Virus record (IMG/VR): IMGVR_UViG_3300020213_001053
Coordinates: 1-22,632 of that record
DNA length: 22,632 bases
Direction: 5' to 3' (one strand)
DNA from: a virus
The translations under genes were made by a program, and so were the position numbers. Under the pieces are notes generated by a model. That model worked only from the letters and a program-made list of their open reading frames with translations. It was not told the origin of the DNA and searched no databases. Shown piece by piece: positions 7,220-13,876 of the stretch. The first letter of the stretch is position 1, and each line of letters starts with the position of its first letter.

Positions 7220-7660
7220 ATGATTCTAGATGCGAACTTGAAGTTTTCTGATGCTCAGTCGGTGATTACCGCCGATCCTGATTCCACTAACATCGTTGAC
7301 CAGGGCATGGCCTTGAGAGATGCCGGCACCGGCAAGCCTCTCTTTGTTGTGACCGTGGTTACTACGGCGTTTACGGATTCCGGCAGCAACTCGACCGTTA
7401 CTGTAGCCCTCCAGGGCGACAGTACGAGCACGATCACCCCTGATGCTACGAGGACTTTGTTTATCATCCCGGCCCTTGCGGCCGTGGGCGATACGTTCAT
7501 CTCTCCCCTTCACCCTCGCGGGAATGTGGAGCAGTACCAATATATTAACCTTAAGTACACCTTGACGAACGGCGATCTAACGACTGGGAAAGTATCATCT
7601 TACCTCGTGCAAGACGTGCAGGCTTGGGTAGCTAAGGCGAACAACTACACCATCAGCTAG
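7220..7660 (+). CDS. Bbp16-like capsid decoration protein
   Basis: The protein is 146 residues from ATG 7220. A TTG at 7214 would add two residues, but AAAGGAGA at 7206-7213 is better placed for 7220. The sequence MILDANLKFSDAQSVIT, then STNIVDQGMALRDAGTGKPLFVVTVV, a Thr/Ser-rich strand region and ISPLHPRGNVEQYQYINLKYTL follow the pattern of the Bbp16 family, which lies after the major capsid gene in BPP-1-like phages. That family forms the capsid cement or stabilising protein. The product is beta-rich, without signal peptide or membrane segment. The next gene follows after ten bases, with its own TAGGAG at 7658-7663. Confidence 0.88.
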   Translation: MILDANLKFSDAQSVITADPDSTNIVDQGMALRDAGTGKPLFVVTVVTTAFTDSGSNSTVTVALQGDSTSTITPDATRTLFIIPALAAVGDTFISPLHPRGNVEQYQYINLKYTLTNGDLTTGKVSSYLVQDVQAWVAKANNYTIS

Positions 7661-7670
7661 GAGTTAAGTA

Positions 7671-7958
7671 ATGGCTAAAGTTAAGGCGATCAAAGTTGGT
7701 TACTACAATCACCGCAGGGTGAAAGTGGGCGAAGTTCTCGAAATGGAGGGAGTGGACAAGGACGGATACTACCTCGACGTGGACGGGAAAAGGGCCAAGT
7801 TCAAGTTGAAGGATAAGAAGGGCGAGGAGACGGGCAAGTCCGAAGAGCGTAAATGCAAATGGGTCGAGAACGTAAACCACAGCGCCGGCCTTGAGGTTGA
7901 TCCCTTTGAAGTAGCCGCAGTCCTGTCGGGTAAGCACCCAGGCAAGGGCAAGAAGTAG
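7671..7958 (+). CDS. Small basic hypothetical phage protein
   Basis: This 95-residue protein is very rich in lysine and glutamate. It opens MAKVKAIKVGYYNHRRVKVGEVLEM, a beta hairpin pattern, has a KCKWVENVN segment near residue 63 and ends in a GKHPGKGKK tail. Similar short ORFs with a GYY...R/KVGEVFE start and a KWVE end occur after Bbp16-type genes in other podoviruses, usually unannotated. TAGGAG ends seven bases before the ATG. The charge suggests contact with packaged DNA or the acidic capsid surface, but there is no specific motif. It is the last gene before a strong hairpin at 7969-8000, so it may end a transcription unit. Confidence 0.7.
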   Translation: MAKVKAIKVGYYNHRRVKVGEVLEMEGVDKDGYYLDVDGKRAKFKLKDKKGEETGKSEERKCKWVENVNHSAGLEVDPFEVAAVLSGKHPGKGKK

Positions 7959-7968
7959 TAGCCACGGT

Positions 7969-8000
7969 CTGGAGGGGGTCCACGGAAGGACCCCCTCTGG
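7969..8000 (+). terminator. Strong hairpin without T-tract, possible attenuator or processing site
   Basis: GAGGGGGTCC at 7972-7981 pairs perfectly with GGACCCCCTC at 7988-7997 across a six-base loop (ACGGAA). Two G-T pairs and one C-G pair extend the stem to 13 bp. The bases that follow (CCACAGATCT) are not a T-run, so this is not a classical intrinsic terminator. It separates the head genes from the tail genes and could reduce, terminate or process the transcript, or protect the capsid mRNA 3' end. Confidence 0.55.
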
Positions 8001-8022
8001 CCACAGATCTTTAGAGGTTAAA

Positions 8023-8385
8023 ATGAAACCGCTTGTTGCTTGTCTAATGATTCTCTCCGCTAATGCTTTCGCGGCCGAGATGCCGAGAACGGATTACGAG
8101 GTTATTGCCGCATCCCAAACGAACCAGAAGCTTGGTCCGGTTGGTGGAGCGGGGGATGTCTTGTCTCGCCTCATTATTGTTCCCGAGACCGCCGGTGCCG
8201 GAACGGTATCCATTCGCGATGGTAACGGGGCCGCTGTAACCCATAATTCAAACGTATTCGTGGCCGGAACGTTGTCCGACCTTCACCCAATTATCATTAA
8301 TTTAGATGCCCGCAGCGTGTCGGGAGACTGGTCGGTTACGACTGGCGCAAACGTTCACGTTATAGCGGTTGGTCGATTTAAATAG
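8023..8385 (+). CDS. Small phage structural-type beta domain behind a Sec signal peptide
   Basis: The 120-residue protein starts with a short but credible signal peptide, MKPLVACLMILSANAFA, with K2, a hydrophobic core and an AFA cleavage site at 15-17. The rest is a beta-sandwich-like phage domain: LGPVGGAGDVLSRLIIVPETAG, then VSIRDGNG, and a closing GDWSVTTGANVHVIAVGRFK. Domains of this style, with a GD-x-L-x-x-L start and a VIAVGRF end, are familiar from small podovirus structural genes, where I would not expect a leader peptide. AGAGG at 8013-8017 sits five bases before the ATG. There is no lipobox. The gene lies between the hairpin and the tail adaptor. Export would separate the product from cytoplasmic assembly, so its role is unclear. 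Confidence 0.75.
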   Translation: MKPLVACLMILSANAFAAEMPRTDYEVIAASQTNQKLGPVGGAGDVLSRLIIVPETAGAGTVSIRDGNGAAVTHNSNVFVAGTLSDLHPIIINLDARSVSGDWSVTTGANVHVIAVGRFK

Positions 8386-8393
8386 GGGGTTAA

Positions 8394-9014
8394 ATGTCCT
8401 CTGCTGTAGACATCTGCAACCTCGCCCTGTCTCACCTGGGGGTAGCAAAAGAAATCTCCGATCTTGATGACGGGAGCAAAGAGGCTCAGGCGTGTAATCG
8501 TTTCTATGAAAAAGCTAGAGACGAAATGCTTCGGGGATTCGTTTGGCCCTTTGGGAAAAAAAAGGCCGCCATCGGTCTTGTCTCAAGTGCTGGGGATAGC
8601 GGGCACGCGGATAATAACTACGCCTATGCGTATCGGTATCCCTCGGACTGTCTCATCGCTCGGAGAATCGACAGCGGTATACGTACCGACTACCGACAAG
8701 CCAGGGTATCTTTTGAGATCATGGGAGACGAGCAGGGTTCCCTCATCCTGACGGATAAAGAGGGGGCGGTATTAGAGTACACTTCTACCCTGGCCCAGAA
8801 CCCAGCCCGATGGCACGCAGACTTCCAGATGGCCCTCTCTTTTAGGCTGGCGTCTTATATCGCGCCACGAGTGACGAGCGGAGATCCCTTCAAGATCGGT
8901 CAAACGGCTATCAGATTCTGGAACGCCAGTAATGCAAAGGCTCAAGCCAATGCGGGAAATGAAGTTCAAGCAGACCAAGACCCAGACGGTGAATTAGTTT
9001 TATCGAGGTATTAA
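8394..9014 (+). CDS. Tail adaptor, T7 gp11-like (tail tubular protein A)
   Basis: The 206 residues open with SSAVDICNLALSHLGVAKEISDLDDGSKEAQACNRFYEKARDEML, cut here to its blocks: DICNLALSHLG (6-16), EAQACNRFYEKARDEML (30-46) and FVWPFGKKKAAI. This is the hallmark of the gp11-type adaptor family, which forms the ring below the portal. The C-terminal part has an ISYIAPR-like helix (RLASYIAPRVTSG) also typical of it. A GGGGG at 8385-8389 precedes the ATG. The stop TAA at 9012-9014 is directly followed, in the same frame, by the CTG that seems to start the nozzle protein, so readthrough would give an in-frame adaptor-nozzle fusion. Confidence 0.88.
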   Translation: MSSAVDICNLALSHLGVAKEISDLDDGSKEAQACNRFYEKARDEMLRGFVWPFGKKKAAIGLVSSAGDSGHADNNYAYAYRYPSDCLIARRIDSGIRTDYRQARVSFEIMGDEQGSLILTDKEGAVLEYTSTLAQNPARWHADFQMALSFRLASYIAPRVTSGDPFKIGQTAIRFWNASNAKAQANAGNEVQADQDPDGELVLSRY

Positions 9015-9017
9015 CTG
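9005..9017 (+). promoter_or_regulatory. Ribosome-binding site that decides a CTG start
   Basis: GAGG at 9005-9008 lies six bases before CTG at 9015-9017, normal Shine-Dalgarno spacing. The adaptor stop TAA (9012-9014) sits between them. There is no ATG, GTG or TTG in this frame until 9312, yet the intervening translation is clearly conserved coding sequence. Confidence 0.65.
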
Positions 9018-11621
9018 TCTACCCTCATTCAAAGAAGCTTAGCGAGCGGTGAAATATCCCCTGCCCTGTATCAGCGCACGGATATCTCGAAGTATTCCTC
9101 CGCGCTCCGTCGTGCTCTGAATGGGTATATCAAAAAGGGCGGGGGGTTCACTAACAGGGGTGGGCTCAAGTACGTATACGGAGCCCAGGATATTCAAGAG
9201 ATTGGACCGTATGATGACGCTGGACCTGTTATTGGCGCGAACACCCGGGCCATTTCCTGGGACGCCCTCGATAGCACTTCCTCCTATGTAATTGAACTCG
9301 GCAATGGGTTCATGCGATTCATTAAAAATGGATCCCTCATCACCGTAGACAGCGTAAGCGACTGGTCTTCAGTTGCTCTCTATCCGTATGTAGTTGGAGA
9401 TCTAGTAAACGTTGAGGGGATCAACTACTACTGCATCCTCAATCACACGGACCACTCTCCTCCCAATGCCACCTATTGGTATCCTCTTTCGGGATTCGAG
9501 TATTCGATTCCCACTCCTTATACTACAGCTCTTCTGGCAGACAGGGGCGCATTCAGCTGGAGCCAGAACACCTCTGAGATGAAGATCGCACACACGAGCC
9601 TTCTTCCTCGTAAGCTAGTTCGGACATCAGACACCAATTGGACGCTCACAGCGTGGAACGTGGATGTTTCTAGTCCCACGAGATACGGCATACCGACAGT
9701 GAATCAGCCGGGCAGCATTGCGGCTGGATCTACGGGAACCGGGACCCAACACAGCTGGACTGTAACCGCCGTGACCGACGCGGGTGAGGAAAGTCTCGTA
9801 GTCAATGACGTTAACGCCAATTCTACAGGAACGGTAATCACCTGGGCGGCGGCGACGTTTAAGACTGGTTACTTTGGGACCATTCGTGGTTACAACATAT
9901 ATCACCGGTATGTCGCCAATGGAGATTACTACCTAGAGGGATTCAGCCAAGCCACAAGCTTTACTGCACCCGCGGCAGTCATTCCCCCCGCCGACACTCC
10001 GACATATCCAAAATCACGCGCTGAATTGAATACGACACCAGGAGTTGGGGCGAGTGCCGGGGGGCTTCCTAAAAGGGTAGGGGAGTTCCAGCAGCGAACA
10101 CTTCTAGGAAATTTCACTTTCAATACTCAAGCCGGGTACGCATCGCAAACCGGAGTTCCTCAACTTTTCACCCGGCGATACCCGGCTCTTGATACCGATT
10201 CCATTCTATTTCAAGTGAGGGGCGCGATCCGCCACTTCCTAGATATCGGTGCCCTCGTTGTGTTTGCCGATACTGGGGAGTGGATTGTTGAGGGAAATTC
10301 CAATGGGTCTATCACCCCGACCGCCGCATATCCGAAGCAATTCTCCTATTACGGCGCTCACCCCGACATTCCCCCTGTAGTAATTGGAGCGGATGCTATT
10401 TACGTCCAATCCCAAGGGAGCATTGTTCGGGCTCTAGGGTTTGACAGTCAGTCGGGCGGCAGGGAAGGACTTCGGGATACCGACCTCACGGCATTCGCGG
10501 AGCATTTATTTGAAGGCCGCTCCATTCGCTCCATGGCATATCAGAAAACGCCCCACTCGATTATCTGGGTAGTACTAGATAACGGGGATCTTTTGTCCTG
10601 CACCTATATTAAGGATCAGCAGATCTTAGCTTGGTGTCGGCATGAGACGGACGGCGATTTTGAAGAGGTCTGCTGCGCTACTGAGGGGACGGAGCACGTA
10701 GCCTATGTAATCGTGAAGCGGTCCATCAATGGATCAGACGTCCGGTACATGGAGAAGATGACGTCTAGGGAATTCGATGATTTAGAAGACGGTATTTTTG
10801 TGGACAGCGCGATTACGTTCGACGGTCGCAACACCGGCTCTGCCACCATGAAGCTGACCAAGGGAACGAATTGGGACAACACAGAGGATCTAAATATATT
10901 TTGCTCAGAGATCATATTTTCCGAATTAGAAGTGGGCAACGAGATCTGGCTTACCGGGTCAGACAAAGTTGTGTACCGCTGTGCCGTTAAAGCGTTCGTA
11001 GACAATAACAACGCTACGGTAAGGGTGAATGCCACCGTGCCGGTTGCTGCTGGGTTGCGCGACACGGCGGTTACTACGTGGGCTCGGGCCGTAGATGACT
11101 TGTCGGGACTAGATCACCTGGAGGGCAAAAAAGTCTCTGTACAGGGGGATGGGTATACCGTAGCCAATCCTAATCTCGCGAGCCTAGGCACTGCTCTTAC
11201 TGTAACTACGGGGGCCATAACCCTCCCGCAATGCCATGCTGTTATTCACGTTGGGTTACCCTACCTCTCAGATATCGAGACACTCGACGTTGATACGGCA
11301 CAGGGAGAATCCCTAATCGGGAAGAAGAAGCTAGTCACTACCGCGCACATGCACGTTCAGGATACGGGCAGTGTTTGGGTTGGCGCAAAGCCGCCCACTA
11401 ATGACTCTAGTGATCCATTAGAGGGGCTCGCCGAACTCAAGATCCGGGAAACCGAAGACTGGTACACGCCGAACGACTTGGTGACCGACGTCGTTGAGGT
11501 TTGTATTGAGGGGCACTGGAATTCAAACGGCAGAGTTTTCATTCGCCAGGTGAATCCAGAGCCCATGACCATTTTGTCTATAGCACCTTCGGGATTGTTC
11601 CCGTTTAGGGGGGGGAATTAA
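9015..11621 (+). CDS. Tail nozzle / tubular protein B-like, with CTG start
   Basis: An ATG-based call would begin at 9312 (769 residues), but the family's N-terminus lies upstream. From CTG 9015 the translation begins (M)STLIQRSLASGEISPALYQR, followed by TDISKYSSALRRALNGYI and GGFTNRGGLKYV. This matches the usual start of podovirus proteins of 700-900 residues that form the tail tube or nozzle. The full product is 868 residues. A fibronectin-III-like segment (about 230-320, WTVTAVTDAGEES to GYNIYHRY) lies in the first half. The C-terminal third, with VSVQGDGYTV and HVGLPYLSDIETLDV, is typical of the family. The gene ends in a G8 run before TAA, overlapping the next ATG by one base. CTG initiation is inferred; readthrough or a sequencing error are alternatives. 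Confidence 0.85.
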   Translation: MSTLIQRSLASGEISPALYQRTDISKYSSALRRALNGYIKKGGGFTNRGGLKYVYGAQDIQEIGPYDDAGPVIGANTRAISWDALDSTSSYVIELGNGFMRFIKNGSLITVDSVSDWSSVALYPYVVGDLVNVEGINYYCILNHTDHSPPNATYWYPLSGFEYSIPTPYTTALLADRGAFSWSQNTSEMKIAHTSLLPRKLVRTSDTNWTLTAWNVDVSSPTRYGIPTVNQPGSIAAGSTGTGTQHSWTVTAVTDAGEESLVVNDVNANSTGTVITWAAATFKTGYFGTIRGYNIYHRYVANGDYYLEGFSQATSFTAPAAVIPPADTPTYPKSRAELNTTPGVGASAGGLPKRVGEFQQRTLLGNFTFNTQAGYASQTGVPQLFTRRYPALDTDSILFQVRGAIRHFLDIGALVVFADTGEWIVEGNSNGSITPTAAYPKQFSYYGAHPDIPPVVIGADAIYVQSQGSIVRALGFDSQSGGREGLRDTDLTAFAEHLFEGRSIRSMAYQKTPHSIIWVVLDNGDLLSCTYIKDQQILAWCRHETDGDFEEVCCATEGTEHVAYVIVKRSINGSDVRYMEKMTSREFDDLEDGIFVDSAITFDGRNTGSATMKLTKGTNWDNTEDLNIFCSEIIFSELEVGNEIWLTGSDKVVYRCAVKAFVDNNNATVRVNATVPVAAGLRDTAVTTWARAVDDLSGLDHLEGKKVSVQGDGYTVANPNLASLGTALTVTTGAITLPQCHAVIHVGLPYLSDIETLDVDTAQGESLIGKKKLVTTAHMHVQDTGSVWVGAKPPTNDSSDPLEGLAELKIRETEDWYTPNDLVTDVVEVCIEGHWNSNGRVFIRQVNPEPMTILSIAPSGLFPFRGGN

Positions 11622-12175
11622 TGCCAGCATCAGCAATGTACGCAGTCATGGGGGCGAACTCCCTCATTTCATCTAACGCTCAGGCCAATGCCATGGAGGC
11701 ACAGGGTGAGTACCAGAAAAAAGTCGGGGAGATGAATGCCCGCTCGCTTTCCAGCCAAGCCGAGGACGTTGAGCTCAGGGGTAATGCCGCAGCACTGAGG
11801 CGGCAACAGCAGACCCTGAAGCTCGACGCCTCCCAGAGGGTAGCCATGGCGGCCAGTGGCGTCTCAGTAGAATCCGAGATGGCGCAAAACGTGAGCGATG
11901 ATACCGCGGCTATCGGAATGGCCGACGCAGATGCCATCCGCACCAATGCCTGGCGACAAGCGTGGGGAATGAAATCGGACGCCAGCAACAGCGCACTTCA
12001 GGGGGAGTTTCAGAAAATGGCTTCCCAGAATACCGCGAGAAACACCATGACCACTGGAGTTAATGAAGCCGCTGGGTACGGGCTTAAGGCTTACGTTGCC
12101 GAGGGCGACAGAAAAGAGCTCAAGAAGCGCAAGGCCAATCAATCCCAAGGTGGGAATTACGAGGGCGAGGTTTAA
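11621..12175 (+). CDS. Internal virion protein, T7 gp14-like ejection protein
   Basis: This 184-residue, Ala/Gln-rich, largely helical protein has a short hydrophobic N-terminus (AMYAVMGANSLISSNAQAN) followed by a long heptad-like region with QKKVGEMNARSLSSQAEDVELRGNAAALRR and LDASQRVAMAASGVSVES (about 72-89). That layout is typical of gp14-type internal proteins in podoviruses, which insert in the outer membrane during DNA ejection in T7. The C-terminus is basic (KELKKRKANQ). The ATG overlaps the nozzle stop (TAATG) behind an eight-G run at 11608-11615 that can serve as ribosome-binding site. The next gene follows with no gap. It is the first of three ejection-type genes in the T7 order. Confidence 0.82.
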   Translation: MPASAMYAVMGANSLISSNAQANAMEAQGEYQKKVGEMNARSLSSQAEDVELRGNAAALRRQQQTLKLDASQRVAMAASGVSVESEMAQNVSDDTAAIGMADADAIRTNAWRQAWGMKSDASNSALQGEFQKMASQNTARNTMTTGVNEAAGYGLKAYVAEGDRKELKKRKANQSQGGNYEGEV

Positions 12176-13876
12176 ATGCCGCAAGTGCCTATAGCACAGA
12201 GGCAGGTTGAGATCGGCGCAGCGCCAGATCTGCGCAGCAACGTCAACGCTCCCATAGAAACCTTTGGCGGTGGGGCGAGCGCTGCCGCTGCGGCGAAGTC
12301 ATCTAATGCTTTGCTTGAGGGTACGACGAAACTCTATGAACAAGAGAGAGACGCGGCGAATGAACGTGTGTTCTTTGACAATGATTTATTGGCTTCACAA
12401 CTCCAGACTAAGATTGAACTCGCAGTAAAGAACATGCACGGGAAGAACGCCGCCGCGGCTCCCGATTATGCGACCAAAGAGTGGAAGGGGGGCATAGATG
12501 AAATCACCAAGGGAATGGACGATACCCAGAAAGGCCACATTCTCGCGGCCGCTCGTGTGAGACGCGCCAACCTATTTAAGTCCACGAACTACCACGTCTC
12601 AACGGAACTCAACAAGTACGACGACGACCAAACGGAAGCCTACGTAAAGCAGGCGAAATCGGAAGCTATGCTGCATCCGAATGATCCGGATCGCGTGTCT
12701 CTCTCTATCTTTCAGCAGGAATCGGCCATTGAAAAGAACGCCATGAAGTATGGCCTCTCGACCCAGGACATCGCGATCAAAAAAGAAGTGGCGAGAAGTA
12801 GCACGCACCTAAGCGTTCTAGATACCATCGCGGAGAGTGATGATCCCGACAAGGACCTCAAGGCCAAGAAGTACTACGACACGCACAAAGATTCCTTTCG
12901 CTTCGATGACATTGAGAAGGCCGGCAAGAGAGTAGAGGCCGCAACGAAACTAGGGCAAACTTATAGGACATCTGACACCATTTTTTCTAAAGCCCGCAAC
13001 CTCACGGATGCCGTAAAGCAAGCCGGGCAGATTCAGGAACCGTCCTTAAGAAAGGCCGTTACGGAAGAGCTCAGCTCCCGGTTCTCCCTTAAAGAGAAGG
13101 CCGAGAAACAGCACGAGGAAGACCTAGAGGACCATTCCGGTAACGTGATCGATAAGACGGGCGACTACGAGAAGATTCCGGAATCGATCAAGCAGCAGCT
13201 TTCAGTGACCGCCAAGTCTCGCCTCAAGGCGTACGCCAAGCAGAAGCGTGAGGGAACGCAGCTTCCCTCTAATACCGACAAGTATCTTGATTTGAGATTG
13301 CTCGCCGCCAATCCCGCCACGAGGGATGACTTTGCCAAAATGTCCATGTCGCAGCTCCGCGGAGAGTTACCGGGGGCCGAGATACTGGCCCTCACGAAAC
13401 TACAGGAGGGGATCAATAAGGGCGACGGGAAAACAAAAGAGACCTTAGGCGGGATTGAAACCACGAATCAGATCGTGATGCGCACTCTTGGGAACGCCGG
13501 CATTAAGGCGGTATCCGACGAGGGGCGCGAGTTCTTTCGTAAGCTCAACCGCTCAGTGGACGAGCAACATGCGGCGACCGGCAAGAAACCATCAGGGCAA
13601 GAGATCCAAGCCCTCATGGATGGGTTCCTTGTGGAAGGAATAGCGGAGAAGAAATCCCTCTTTGGGTTTGATTCCCTCTGGCCCGATTCCAAAAAGAAAG
13701 CCTTTGAATTGGAAGAGGGTAAATCTTTTGTGGACGTTGAGCCCGACAAGATCCCAGCCACCGAGAAGGCCAAGATCACCGACTTCCTTAAGCGGAGCGG
13801 CAAGCCCATTACAAACGAAAACATTCTGAAGATGTTTAATCTAAAGTTCGGGGGCCGTAGTGCCAATCGTTCCTGA
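12176..13876 (+). CDS. Internal virion protein, T7 gp15-like ejection protein
   Basis: The 566-residue product starts MPQVPIAQRQVEIGAAP, a start often seen in gp15-type internal proteins of BPP-1-like podoviruses. Next comes a low-complexity Gly/Ala stretch (31-44), then an almost wholly helical, highly charged body rich in K, D, E and A, including long coiled-coil-like parts (about 60-250). There is no membrane segment, signal or enzyme motif. In T7 the equivalent protein builds the periplasmic tunnel with gp16, and the order gp14-, gp15-, gp16-like is kept here. It starts at the base after the previous stop and overlaps the giant gene downstream by 17 bases, so the three are likely translated as a coupled set. 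Confidence 0.82.
   Translation: MPQVPIAQRQVEIGAAPDLRSNVNAPIETFGGGASAAAAAKSSNALLEGTTKLYEQERDAANERVFFDNDLLASQLQTKIELAVKNMHGKNAAAAPDYATKEWKGGIDEITKGMDDTQKGHILAAARVRRANLFKSTNYHVSTELNKYDDDQTEAYVKQAKSEAMLHPNDPDRVSLSIFQQESAIEKNAMKYGLSTQDIAIKKEVARSSTHLSVLDTIAESDDPDKDLKAKKYYDTHKDSFRFDDIEKAGKRVEAATKLGQTYRTSDTIFSKARNLTDAVKQAGQIQEPSLRKAVTEELSSRFSLKEKAEKQHEEDLEDHSGNVIDKTGDYEKIPESIKQQLSVTAKSRLKAYAKQKREGTQLPSNTDKYLDLRLLAANPATRDDFAKMSMSQLRGELPGAEILALTKLQEGINKGDGKTKETLGGIETTNQIVMRTLGNAGIKAVSDEGREFFRKLNRSVDEQHAATGKKPSGQEIQALMDGFLVEGIAEKKSLFGFDSLWPDSKKKAFELEEGKSFVDVEPDKIPATEKAKITDFLKRSGKPITNENILKMFNLKFGGRSANRS

Noticed and set aside
7969-8022. Classical intrinsic terminator
   Set aside because: The stem is strong, but CCACAGATCT follows instead of a T-run, so I keep it only as a hairpin of uncertain role.
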